Below, in pieces: positions 50,224-59,068 of a stretch of 64,000 nucleotides of DNA. Position numbers and translations under genes: made by a program. The notes beneath the pieces are model-generated. The model made no database searches. It had not been told where the DNA came from and saw nothing but the letters and a program-made list of their open reading frames with translations. Position 1 is the stretch's first letter. Every line of letters begins with the position of its first letter. This stretch comes from Thermomicrobiales bacterium (GTDB lineage Bacteria > Chloroflexota > Chloroflexia > Thermomicrobiales > UBA6265), in contig JAMLHN010000011.1 of assembly GCA_023957115.1 (NCBI GenBank), positions 38,710 to 102,709 of the forward strand, written 5' to 3'.

Positions 50224-51222
50224 TCAGCCGGCCGGGGTTGCCTCGGGCGATGCGGTGGCAGCCGCCAGCTCCGGATGGAAATCGGCGATCATCGCCATGA
50301 GCTGCTGTCCGGTGCGGGGGGTCATGCCCACCAGCATCTCGTCGTCATAGAGATAGACCCGGCCGTTCTGGCCAGCCGGCGTTTCGGAGACGCCCGGCAG
50401 CGCCAGCACCCCTTCGAGGCCGCCAACCGCTTCCGCGCCCATCGCCATCGTCACGATGATCTCCGGCGCAGCCGCCACGAGCGCCTCCGGGGTCACCGGC
50501 TGATAGCCCATGACACCTGCCGCAGCGCCCGCATCGGTCGCCCCGGCAGCTTCCAACATGGCGTTGGCCACGGTCCCGCCACCGGCCATCAGCTGCACAC
50601 CGCCCTCCTGGATCAGGAGAATGACCGCGGATGGACTCTCGGTCGCCTGGGCGGCCAGCTCCTGGGCGGCGCGAATCTCTTCGGCCACCTTGGCGGCCAG
50701 CGCCTGACCGGCATCCTGCACGCCGAGCGCGGTCGAAACCGCCTCGATCTTCTCCATCGGGGCCTCGATCGTCTCGGACGACGCGACGATCACCAGCGGC
50801 ACGCCGGCGCCGGCAACCTGATCCAGCACTTCTGCTGGTCCGGCCGCCGTCTTGCCGATGACCACCGTCGGCTCCATGGCCAGAATGCCCTCGGCATTCA
50901 GCACCCGCTCGTAGCCGACCTTCGGCAATGCCAGCAACTGCGGCGGATGGGTCGCGGAGACATCGACCGCCACGATATTGGCGCCGAGTCCGAGATCCCA
51001 GACGATTTCCGCGATATCACCACTCAGCGGGACGATCCGCGAGACATCGGTCACCGTGACTTCGGCGCCATTCGCATCGGTCACCGTCACCGGCAACACG
51101 GGAGAAGCAACTTCGGGCGATGCATCCTGCGCCAAAACGGCCAGACCCGGCCGGGCCAGGGCATACCCCAGCGCGGCGGCAACCGGCGCGGTCAGCGCCA
51201 CACGACGGGAAAAACGTGTCAC
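50224..51222 (-). CDS. hmuT: Haem/iron-complex periplasmic-type binding protein
   Basis: This 332-residue protein has a Tat-type start (VTRFSRRVALTAPVAAALGY), matures near AQDASPEVASP, and then has a TroA-like binding fold: VSRIVPLSGDIAEIVWDLGL, GYERVLNAEGILAMEPTVVI, MGYQPVTPEALVAAAPEIIV and the terminal TGQQLMAMIADFHPEL. It delivers haem or a ferric complex to HmuU. I choose the GTG at 51222 with AAGGAGG just ahead. It is the first gene of hmuTUV. Confidence 0.85.
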   Translation of the reverse strand: MTRFSRRVALTAPVAAALGYALARPGLAVLAQDASPEVASPVLPVTVTDANGAEVTVTDVSRIVPLSGDIAEIVWDLGLGANIVAVDVSATHPPQLLALPKVGYERVLNAEGILAMEPTVVIGKTAAGPAEVLDQVAGAGVPLVIVASSETIEAPMEKIEAVSTALGVQDAGQALAAKVAEEIRAAQELAAQATESPSAVILLIQEGGVQLMAGGGTVANAMLEAAGATDAGAAAGVMGYQPVTPEALVAAAPEIIVTMAMGAEAVGGLEGVLALPGVSETPAGQNGRVYLYDDEMLVGMTPRTGQQLMAMIADFHPELAAATASPEATPAG

Positions 51223-51713
51223 GAGAGCCTCCTTGGACTCGAAGCGGTCGAAGACGGGGCACACTGCTCTGCCGGCGCCCCGTTTTCGAGGATCGTGCAA
51301 AAATGCACGATCCCCAGTCGTTGGACGAATGATACGGACCACCGCCCCTCCAACCGGCTCATTTTCTTCTCAAATCTACGCAAATATGGCAAATCTCGGT
51401 TTCTTATCTCGGCACAGTGATCGAGGACCCGAGGGGGATCCTGGGATCGGGATCTTGGAGCATGGAAAAGAGATGGGGAGACCTGCTTCTTCGGAATCCG
51501 GGTGCAGCACCGCCGGCTCTTACCCCATACGTTGGTCTCCCAGGCGGCCACTCGGACTCCGCATCAGCCGGCTCTGTCGATCCGCGCTGCGTTCCGCTCG
51601 GCGATTCCCACGATGGGTCGACCGGTATCCTGTGCTGAGCAGGAACCAGGTCCTGGCGACTTGGACGGGCATCCATAACTGATCCAATCAATCGTCGGAA
51701 GGGAGTGCGTTTC
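51223..51713. other. Divergent intergenic region hmuT / propeller gene
   Basis: This 491-base gap has no gene. On the complement near 51378-51408 there are three GATTTG-like words (GATTTGCCATATTTGCG, TAGATTTGAG) that could be operator half-sites for iron control, but they do not match a Fur box well. Confidence 0.35.
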
Positions 51714-52874
51714 ATGAAGGCGACGCGACGGCAGGTGCTGAGGACGAGCGCCATAGGGATTTCGTTCGGGTTGACGCCGCGGCTGATGAGCGCGACCCAC
51801 GTGGACGCCAATCTTCGCCAGGATGCCGGTCCGAGCGATCTTGCGGATGTGCTCATGTTTCGCGGCGATCTTCGGCGGACGGGGCAGATGCCCGGTCCCG
51901 CCGTGACCTCCAGCTCGGTTCGCGTTCTGTGGGAGTTCGCGACCGGAGACGAGGTTTGGTCGTCGCCGGTGCTTTCGAACGGCACGCTCTTTATTGGAAG
52001 CGACGATGGGCGGATCTACGCGCTCGACGCGCGCACAGGCGCCGAGCGCTGGAGTTTCCAGACCGGCGACAGCATCTTTTCCACGCCTGCGGTGGAGGGT
52101 GGAACGGTCGTGGTGGGCAGCGACGACGGCAATGTCTACGCCCTCGATGAGCGGCAGGGAACATTGCTCTGGCAATTCGATACCGGAGCCGGCGTCTGGT
52201 CGTCCGCCGCCATCGAGACCGGAACGATTTTCATCGGTTCCGAGAACGGAACGCTCTCTGCATTGAACTTGACATCGGGAGACCTGTTGTGGCTCGCGGA
52301 AACCGAAGATCGCGTACGGTCGTCGGCGACGGTTGCGGGGGGTGCGGTGTTTGCGGGAAGCAATGACGGTCACCTCTATGCGGTGGCAGCCGAGACCGGA
52401 GATATTGCCGTCCGTATTCCGACCGGCGGTTCCGTGCGGTCCAGCGCAGCCATCGAATCGGATACGCTGGTCTTTGGAAGCCTGGACGGAACCCTCTACG
52501 CGCTCGATGCACGGAACGGCCAACGCGTGTGGGAGATTGCCACCGGCGGGTCCATCGAAAGCTCGCCCGCAATCATGGATGGGGTCGTTTTCTTCGGCAG
52601 CCGGGATGGCACGCTGGGGGCGGCGTCGCTGGACAGCGGGACGGAGATCTGGAGCGTGATGCTGGGGGACGAGATCCGGTCCTCTCCGGCGGTGTGTGAC
52701 GGTCTGGTCACGGTGGGATGCATGGACGGGCGCGTGCTCGCGCTGGACGTTGCCGATGGCAGCGAGCGGTGGAGCTTTGCAACCGGCGGGCGGGTGTATT
52801 CCTCCCCAATCGTGTCCGGGGGCATCGTCTTTGCCGGGTCCACCGATGGCCGGGTGCTCGCGCTGACCGGCTGA
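51714..52874 (+). CDS. Tat-exported eight-repeat PQQ-type beta-propeller protein
   Basis: This 386-residue protein has a Tat leader (KATRRQVLRTSAIGISFGLT). The FRGDLRRTGQMPGPAV stretch is shared with the protein at 8733. Eight propeller repeats follow (about 70-386), such as VWSSPVLSNGTLFIGSDDG and RIYALDARTGAERW. It lacks the Ala/Thr linker and C-terminal domain of the 8733 protein. It is probably a binding or scaffold protein outside the membrane. The start is ATG 51714 with AAGGGAG 9 bases ahead. Confidence 0.8.
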   Translation: MKATRRQVLRTSAIGISFGLTPRLMSATHVDANLRQDAGPSDLADVLMFRGDLRRTGQMPGPAVTSSSVRVLWEFATGDEVWSSPVLSNGTLFIGSDDGRIYALDARTGAERWSFQTGDSIFSTPAVEGGTVVVGSDDGNVYALDERQGTLLWQFDTGAGVWSSAAIETGTIFIGSENGTLSALNLTSGDLLWLAETEDRVRSSATVAGGAVFAGSNDGHLYAVAAETGDIAVRIPTGGSVRSSAAIESDTLVFGSLDGTLYALDARNGQRVWEIATGGSIESSPAIMDGVVFFGSRDGTLGAASLDSGTEIWSVMLGDEIRSSPAVCDGLVTVGCMDGRVLALDVADGSERWSFATGGRVYSSPIVSGGIVFAGSTDGRVLALTG

Positions 52875-53080
52875 GGAGGTGGGATTTTGGGAGTTAGGAT
52901 TTAGGAGTTAGGGCGTGTTTGAAACGGTCCTGCGTCCTGAGCCCTGGGGCCTGCGACGGTTCGGGGAGCTGATTTCTGATTTCGGGGCGTGAATCGACGG
53001 ATTCCGGGCCGGTCCAGCGCAGGCGGAGGCACGTCGTCGAGTTTTCGAACAAGTCCTAACTCCCAACTCCTAACTCCTCA
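52875..53080. mobile_element. Type B small TIR element nested in AGGAGTT arms
   Basis: The left arm 52880-52910 (GGGAGTTAGGATTTAGGAGT) and the right arm 53053-53080 (AGTCCTAACTCCCAACTCC and on) are inverted. Directly inside are TAGGGCGTGTTTGAAA (52909-52924) and TTTTCGAACAAGTCCTA (53042-53058). The interior matches 34979-35108. This is the clearest case of the TIR element continuing into the arms, which suggests one composite unit of about 200 bases. Confidence 0.7.
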
Positions 53081-53276
53081 TTTATCGCAAGCGCGGGATT
53101 CCAATCACTCAGCCCTGCCAAAACATCCAGCGAGACAACATACCATTTGTCATGTACACTGGGCGCCAGCAAGAAAGTCGCGTTCTTGGCACATGCGTTC
53201 CTGTCCGGATGAGTGACGATCCACCCGAGTGCAGGGGTGGAACCGCTTGTCCTCGTGCTCTGTGTAGGAGAGAGTT

Positions 53277-55202
53277 ATGCGTTCGAACTCGGCCCGATTG
53301 TTGTGGGTGCTTGGGGTCATCGCCCTCCTGGTCGTCGTGGCGGCGCCCACGGCAGGGTTCGAAGCGCTGGCGCGGCAGGGATCGCCCGTTGCGGAGGTCT
53401 CCGTTTCCGACGAGACCGAACCGGTCGACGAGCCCGCGGACGGCGGCGTGCAGACCATTCAGCTCGACGAGGGAGCGAGCTCGACGGAACCAGCCGGCGA
53501 ACCCGCAGGAGAGCAACCGAACGAGCCAGAGCTCGAGCAACCCGATGGAACCGAACCGGATACGAGCGAACCTCCCGTCGACGAGCCGGTTGCGACCGCG
53601 ACCGAAACCACCGCGCCAGAGCGGGTGATCACCGCGGACGAATCGGACGCGCCGGTGCTGCCGGCCGATACGACCACGATCGAGGCCAATCTCGACTATC
53701 CGTTCTGCGCTGTGCAACCCACCTGGTGGGTCTTCGTTTTGGGGAATCCTGTCAGTCTGGACGAGAATCCGGATTCGATCGACGTCACCTTTACCGGCGG
53801 GGTTACCGTGCCGGTTCCCCAGTCTTCCAACGTTTGGGACGGGACGAGATATGTTGCTCGCTACACCTGGACCGACAATGTCGATCTCACCGTCCTTTCC
53901 GCCACGGCAGTGGTGAACGAGGAAGTTGCGTTTGAGTTTGCGCTGTTGGCCGGTCCAGTCTGCGGCAGCGCGCCAACCGCCACGGCGACGGCAACCGCCA
54001 CCCTGGCTCCAACCGAAACACCAACGGCGACCAGCACGGCAACCGTGACGGCGACGAGCACCGGCGAGCAAACCATCACTACGACAGATATGAGCGCAAA
54101 CTGCGCCGTGTTCTGGCAGTTCTGGATCACCGACATCGCCTCGGAAGCTCAGGCGCCGGCTTCGATCGAGATCACCTTTGCCGGCGGAACCGTGACCGCC
54201 CCGCTCCTTTCGTTTATCGGTAGCACCGCCAGCTACCGGTGGTCTGGCAATCAAGGCGATACGCTGATCGAGGCGTCAGCGGTCATCTATGACGGGTGGG
54301 ACGGCATCTTCGCCAACACCCACAATTTCTGTGCCGGAAGCAAGACAATTGCGGCCGATGTCACCAACCCGGGATGTAGTGAGTACTTCTTCTTCAGAAT
54401 AACTGGGCTCTTGACCGAGGAGAACGCGCCCGCATCGATCGAGGTAACCTTCCAGAACGCCGGCACGGTCACCGTTCCACTGTTGAGCTTTGACAACAGC
54501 ATTGCCATCTATAGCTGGCAGGCAAACCTGGATGACACCGTGGTTTCCGCAGAGGCCGTCGTCCCCACGGGCTGGAACGCAACGTTCGTTCTCTTCTCCG
54601 GCCCCTGTCCGGACGCAACGGCGACAGCGACCGCAACGGCGACGGGCACCGCAACGACGGTTCCAAGCTCGACGCCAACGAGCACAGCGACAGCGACGCA
54701 AACGGCAACGACTGGGCCAAGCAGCACGCCCACCGCGACGGCAACTGCGACGCAGACGGCAACAATCGGGCCAAGTCTCACGCCGACCGCAACGGCAACC
54801 GCTTCGGCGACGTGGACCGCAACGCCGACGGCGAGTGCGACGATGGTTCCGAGCAACACGCCGACGAACACGGCCACGGCGACCCAGACGGCAACGCCAA
54901 CGGCGACGAGTGAGATCGTTCCGCCGACCCTGACGCCGACCGCGACGGCAACCAAGACCGCAACGGCGACGCGTACCAGCACACCAACGGCGAGCGCGAC
55001 GCATCCCGCCAAGCCGACGGTCTGGCCGAGCCATACGCCGAAAGCGCCCAAACCGCACGCAAGCGCCACCAAACCGGCCAGCATGCTGCCGGCCACCGGT
55101 ACGGGTTCGTCCGGTATGGGCAGCGGCGCGATCGCCCTGGGCGCAATCGTCGCGCTGGCTGCCGTTGGACTCGCGGTCCGGCGACGCAGCACCCAGGCAT
55201 AG
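53277..55202 (+). CDS. Surface protein with repeat domains, Thr-rich stalk and LPATG sorting-like tail
   Basis: This 641-residue protein has a signal peptide (about 8-30). An acidic Glu/Pro region (45-110) is followed by three related domains of about 85 residues, each with PxSIxxTFxGGTVTVPLLSF-like sequence and paired Cys. A long Thr/Ala/Pro stalk covers about 445-600. The C-terminus is LPATGTGSSG, a hydrophobic helix, then RRRSTQA, the layout of a sortase signal. A terminator follows. No sortase gene lies in the window. Confidence 0.75.
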   Translation: MRSNSARLLWVLGVIALLVVVAAPTAGFEALARQGSPVAEVSVSDETEPVDEPADGGVQTIQLDEGASSTEPAGEPAGEQPNEPELEQPDGTEPDTSEPPVDEPVATATETTAPERVITADESDAPVLPADTTTIEANLDYPFCAVQPTWWVFVLGNPVSLDENPDSIDVTFTGGVTVPVPQSSNVWDGTRYVARYTWTDNVDLTVLSATAVVNEEVAFEFALLAGPVCGSAPTATATATATLAPTETPTATSTATVTATSTGEQTITTTDMSANCAVFWQFWITDIASEAQAPASIEITFAGGTVTAPLLSFIGSTASYRWSGNQGDTLIEASAVIYDGWDGIFANTHNFCAGSKTIAADVTNPGCSEYFFFRITGLLTEENAPASIEVTFQNAGTVTVPLLSFDNSIAIYSWQANLDDTVVSAEAVVPTGWNATFVLFSGPCPDATATATATATGTATTVPSSTPTSTATATQTATTGPSSTPTATATATQTATIGPSLTPTATATASATWTATPTASATMVPSNTPTNTATATQTATPTATSEIVPPTLTPTATATKTATATRTSTPTASATHPAKPTVWPSHTPKAPKPHASATKPASMLPATGTGSSGMGSGAIALGAIVALAAVGLAVRRRSTQA

Positions 55203-55225
55203 CGCTCCGTAGGTAGCACCAATGA

Positions 55226-55257
55226 ACCAGCCCAGGCTTCACCGCCTGGGCTGGTTC
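55226..55257 (+). terminator. Rho-independent-type terminator
   Basis: AACCAGCCCAGGC (55226-55238) pairs perfectly with GCCTGGGCTGGTT (55245-55257), loop TTCACC, followed by CGCGTTTTG. It lies 24 bases after the surface-protein stop codon. Confidence 0.85.
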
Positions 55258-55480
55258 GCGTTTTGTCCGCAGGGGTGATTCGACATCGGAATGACGCGGG
55301 AACGACGCACCTTGGTGGCCGCGACGGGCCGAAGCCGCGTCGCTACGCGCTTGAAGTCCCGTTGGGACTGGATCTGGTCGGGTGCGTTCTATGGAATCCG
55401 GGTAATGACGTAGGGATGTCAACCCTATGTCCCCTACACCATTCGGGTGCCTCAAGCAATCACCCGGATTTCGTATTCGT

Positions 55481-55636
55481 TCGTAGCTGAGGGCGTGTCT
55501 GCCCTCTTGTACCCCGCGACTCGGTCTGCGATTCAAACTGCGGCCCAGAAATGGTCGCCACGTTGGACCGGTCTGCGGGGACACGCCGTTATCGGCCTGC
55601 GGCCGATCGCAGGGCAGAGACGCCCAGCGCTACGAT
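55481..55636 (+). repeat. 160-bp dispersed repeat, copy 5 (left of higA)
   Basis: TCGTAGCTGAGGGCGTGTCT, CCACGTTGGACCGGTCTGCG, TTATCGGCCTGCGGCCGATC and GCAGAGACGCCCAGCGCTAC, in the same order and orientation as 56175-56330. Confidence 0.8.
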
Positions 55637-55765
55637 CTCCACGCGCGATGGCCGATTGACCGAATCGGCATGAACGCGGACGATTCCTTATGCACTACCA
55701 TCATCGGATTGGTGCAGAACTTCCGTATCCTGCGTTCGTCAAGATCCAACTCGAGATTTACGCCA

Positions 55766-56086
55766 ATGGATGATGAGAAAGAACGTGTCATGGCAATGAA
55801 GCATCCTGTGCATCCCGGGCGGATCGTGCGGGGAACAATCGACGATCTGGGATTGACGGTTACCGATGCCGCGCACATGCTCAATGTCTCGCGGCCGGCG
55901 CTTTCCAGTTTGCTCAATGGACGGTCCGGGCTGTCGAGTGAGATGGCGGTTCGCCTGTCGAAGACCGTCGGCAGCACGCCGGGGTTCTGGATGCGGTTGC
56001 AACTGAACTACGATCTGGCGCAAGTCGAGCAACGAGCCGATACGATCGTGGTCAATCCGTTGCCCGGCGGGGCGCATTCCACCTGA
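55766..56086 (+). CDS. higA: HigA-type antitoxin / XRE family regulator, without adjacent toxin
   Basis: This 106-residue protein has the HigA start KHPVHPGRIVRGTIDDLGL, the helix-turn-helix VTDAAHMLNVSRPALSSLLN, GRSGLSSEMAVRLSKTVGST and FWMRLQLNYDLAQVEQRA. HigA normally binds the RelE-fold HigB toxin and represses the operon. No HigB-like sequence is found on either side; both flanks are repeats. The exact start is uncertain: ATG 55766, 55790 or 55796. Confidence 0.82.
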   Translation: MDDEKERVMAMKHPVHPGRIVRGTIDDLGLTVTDAAHMLNVSRPALSSLLNGRSGLSSEMAVRLSKTVGSTPGFWMRLQLNYDLAQVEQRADTIVVNPLPGGAHST

Positions 56087-56174
56087 TCGCATGACCGCCA
56101 GTCCGCCCTGGGCTGAAGCCGCGGGGCTACCCACTTGACGTCCCGTTGGGGCTGGGGCTGGTCGGGTGCATTGG

Positions 56175-56330
56175 TCGTAGCTGAGGGCGTGTCTGCCCTC
56201 TTGCGCGCGGCGAAACGGTCTTCGATTTGGAGCGCAATCCGAGATGGTTCCCACGTTGGGCCGGTTTGCGGGGGTATGCCGTTATCGGCCTGCGGCCGAT
56301 CGCAGGGCAGAGACGCCCAGCGCTACGATC
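56175..56330 (+). repeat. 160-bp dispersed repeat, copy 6 (right of higA)
   Basis: A direct copy of 55481-55636. The 3' 50 bases are identical (TTATCGGCCTGCGGCCGATC to GCGCTACGATC) and the middle is diverged. Confidence 0.8.
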
Positions 56331-56372
56331 GCCAATCGGGCGACGCGTCGCCTCGGTTTCGGAATCTGCTTC

Positions 56373-56404
56373 AACAGACCCGGGTAGCCCTGCCCGGGTC
56401 TGTT
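56373..56404. terminator. Hairpin after the epoxide hydrolase gene
   Basis: AACAGACCCGGG (56373-56384) pairs with CCCGGGTCTGTT (56393-56404) around 8 bases. It lies 33 bases beyond the stop of the minus-strand gene and could end transcription. Confidence 0.6.
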
Positions 56405-56436
56405 GTCGTTCGATGCGATTGGTTTGGTAGCGGCGG

Positions 56437-57557
56437 CTACCGGAGCGAACGGTAGAAGGCGCGGACGTCCTGGGTGAGGAGCTCGGGGGCGGACATATTG
56501 CGATGGTTGCCGTCCGCCGGGCTGGATTGATGGACGATGGTGTTCATCATCTCCGCATATGGGCGGATGGCGACATCGTCGGCGAAGTTGGCGACTCCGG
56601 TCAGGGGTGGTCGAGTATTCGGGCCATTCGCCGGCATGCATATCCTCGTAATAGCAGAGAATCGACGACGCAACGGTGTTCGTCAACCAGTAGATGGTGA
56701 TGTTGGCGATCACCCGGTCGAGGTCGATCTGCCGGTCGCGGAACCAGTCGCTGGTCTCGGGATGATGCGGCGGAAGATCGGTCAACCCATAGGCAACGGT
56801 TTGCGGCCGGGTCGACTGAACCTTGAAATACCCGCTCAAATCGTCATCCCAGTGACGCATGCGGGCATACCGCACCTGCTCGATCTCGGTCAGCGCGGCG
56901 TGCTCCTCCTCCAGCTCTCGCCGAATGGAAAAAGCCAAAGGTGGCCGCGTTCACATGAACGCCGATGACATGCTCTGCGTCGATGCGTCCAAGCTCCGGA
57001 CCGACGAATGCGCCCCAATCGCCGCCCTGGGTGCCATACCGCTCGTATCCGAGCGCCGCCATCAGCCGGGCAACTGCCTGCGCTTTTCGCTTGGTCGTCC
57101 AGCCGGTTTCCTTCAACGGACCGGCGAATCCGAATCCCGCGCCACCCGGAATGACCACATGGAAGGCATCGTCGGCATTGCCGCCGTAGGCCACCGGATC
57201 CGTCAACGGTCCGATCAGGTCCAGGAACTCGATGACCCCGCCCGGCCAGCCGTGCAGCAGCACCAGCGGCATCGCATCTGCTTCATTTGAACGGACATGG
57301 ATGAAGTGGAACGGCTGACCGTCGATCTCGGTCATGAACTGCGGAAAGGCGTTCAGCTTCGCTTCCCATTCCCGCCAGTCGAATCCGTTCTGCCAGCGGT
57401 CCAGCAGATCGCGCACCCAGGTCGTGGGGACTCCATAGTCATCGGTGATTCCGGCTGGAATCTCCGGCAGGCGCGTCTGCGCCAATCGCGCCTGAAGCTC
57501 ATCGAGCCGTTCCTGGGGAATATCGATCGTGTATGGGCGGATGGTGAGCTCAGTCAT
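56437..57557 (-). pseudogene. Epoxide hydrolase (EHN / alpha-beta hydrolase), two frameshifts
   Basis: From ATG 57557 the frame gives TELTIRPYTIDIPQERLDEL (EHN domain), LVLLHGWPGGVIEFLDLIGP and the nucleophile site YGTQGGDWGA, up to VNAATFGFF. Near 56930, at a run of five T (complement), the sequence moves to a second frame (FSIRRELEEEHAALTEIEQV, YYEDMHAGEWPEYSTTP). Near 56615, at a CCCC run, it moves to a third (LTGVANFADDVA, YAEMMNTIVHQSSP, APELLTQDVRAFYRSLR) ending at TAG 56437. Together about 372 residues, normal for the family. Both breaks sit at homopolymers, so they may be sequencing errors or real decay. Confidence 0.75.
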
Positions 57558-57942
57558 GAGGTCCTCCTTCGTACGAATCCAACCGACTGGACCCATGGTA
57601 TCGTTCGATTAGGCATATTTCGTTCCTAATCGAATGGGAGAATTTCGTCAGTTTCTTGGCAGTGGGTGATGAAGCGGAGACGTGGCTTTGGGTTGCGGAA
57701 TCGCCTCACCCCCAACCCCTCTCCCTCTGGGGAGAGGGGAGCGCAGTGGGCTCGGTGGGTGTTCAGGTGGAGGTGGGATTTGGGCTGCGTTTCGGCCCTC
57801 GCCACTCCCCAGCCCCCTCCTCTCTCCCAATCCTGGGAGGGGGAGGAGGCTTCGCCTCATAGCTCAGCGGGGAATTCACGTGTTCATACGAAAACTGTCC
57901 GCACGTGAGCCCTCCGGGGAGAGGGGAGAATGAAGGTGAAGC
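57558..57942. repeat. Intergenic hairpin repeats
   Basis: This 385-base gap holds CCCCTCTCCCTCTGGGGAGA (about 57716-57741), CCTCCTCTCTCCCAATCCTG with GGAGGGGGAGGAGG (57819-57852) and AAACTGTCCGCACGTGAGCC (57893-57912, as at 41305). These are members of the CTCTCCC hairpin family. No gene is seen. Confidence 0.6.
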
Positions 57943-58926
57943 ATGCTCGATACGTCGGCGCGGTTGCTGAAGCTGCTTTCCTTGTTACAGACGCGAAAAA
58001 CATGGAGCGGGTCGGGCTGGCCAGACGGCTGGATGTCGGTTGGCGGGTGGGCTGGTGCGCAGCGAAGTATCGACCGATTGCGCGAGCTTGGGTATCCGGT
58101 CGATGCCACCCGGGGCGGGCGGTGGATATCAGCTCGGCGCGGGGCCGAGCTGCCGCCGTTGCTGCTTCGATGACGACGAGGCCGTTGCGATCGTGCTGGC
58201 GCTTTCAGTGGCCCGGTCGAGCGGTGTTTCCGGGGCCGAAGAGGCATCTGCCCGGGCATTGAGCAAGATCCAGCGGGTGCTGCCGACTCGCCTGCGCCGG
58301 CGGGTCGAAGCCTTGCGCACCTTTGCGGTGCGGGTGCCCTCCTGAAGGAGACCGGCCGGCCGTGGAGAGCGAAACGCTTACCCTGCTGGCGAATGCCTGC
58401 CGGGACCATGAGGTGCAACGGATCGTCACGAGCGGCGACGGTTCGACCACACGCCGCATGGTGGAACCGCACCGGTTGGTCGCGTGGGGGGATCGCTGGT
58501 ATCTGATCGCCTGGGATCTGGAACGCGACGACTGGCGCACCTGGCGGGCCGACCGGATCGAACGGCTCGATCCCACCGGCCGGACCTTCGAGGAACGGCC
58601 ACTCCCCGATCGATATCACCGCATATGTCGCCCGCACGGTCTCGCGTGCCGCCTGGCGCTCGACCGCGAGGATCGAAATCCACGCACCGGCCGAGGACGT
58701 GCAGCCCCATATCGATGCCACGGTCGGTACGGTGACCACGGCGCCTGGCGATCGGTGAACGCGCCTGCTGGAATCGGGCGCCGACTCGCTTTGGACGATC
58801 GCGGTCTGGTGCGCCGCCATCGACCGCGATTTCCACGTCCACGACCCGCCCGAGCTGGTCGAGTACATGCGGGTGCTCTCGGCCCGTTATGCACGAGCTA
58901 CGGGGGAGTTAAGAGTTGGGATTTAG
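57943..58926 (+). pseudogene. WYL-domain transcriptional regulator, several frameshifts
   Basis: Frame pieces together spell a YafY/WYL regulator: MLDTSARLLKLLSLLQTRKT and SIDRLRELGYPVDATRGG (helix-turn-helix), then DDDEAVAIVLALSVARSSGV and QRVLPTRLRRRVEALRTFAV, then PHRLVAWGDRWYLIAWDLER and DDWRTWRADRIERLDP (WYL core), then ITAYVARTVSRAAW and HDPPELVEYMRVLSARYA. At least four frame changes separate them. The last codons (RVGI, stop at 58924) come from the AGGAGTT arm. The region is either decayed or poorly resolved. Confidence 0.7.
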
Positions 58927-58930
58927 GAGT

Positions 58931-59068
58931 TAGGACGCGTTTGAAAAGGGGTCCGGAGTCCGGGGGCCGGAGGAGACCGAAGCGGCGAGTTTCAGGGCCT
59001 CAACGGCACGAAGAGCCCGAAACGCGGTGCCCATCAAGCCGCATCGTGGGCTTTTCAGACACGGCCTA
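58931..59068 (-). mobile_element. Small TIR element, type A, copy 3 (inverted)
   Basis: TAGGACGCGTTTGAAAAGG at the left and CTTTTCAGACACGGCCTA at the right. The interior is the complement of copy 1 (GTCCGGAGTCCGGGGGCCGG, AGGAGACCGAAGC). It is flanked by GGGATTTAGGAGT on the left and, 90 bases on, by CCTAACTCCTAAATCCCAAC on the right. Confidence 0.7.

Larger units (their letters stand above)
55203..55765. other. Repeat region before higA
   Basis: This 563-base gap contains the terminator, a segment GAAGCCGCGTCGCTACGCGC, TTGAAGTCCCGTTGGGACTG, GTCGGGTGCG (55333-55386) and a 160-bp repeat copy (55481-55636). The same two blocks recur after higA (56113-56168 and 56175-56330). An in-frame extension of higA to 55670 has no ribosome site. 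Confidence 0.6.

Noticed and set aside
51370..51410. Fur box upstream of hmuT
   Set aside because: There are GATTTG-like words but no match to GATAATGATAATCATTATC-like symmetry.
55670..55765. HigB toxin or a longer HigA N-terminus before higA
   Set aside because: The in-frame sequence has no RelE-fold features and no ribosome site and lies in repeat-derived DNA.
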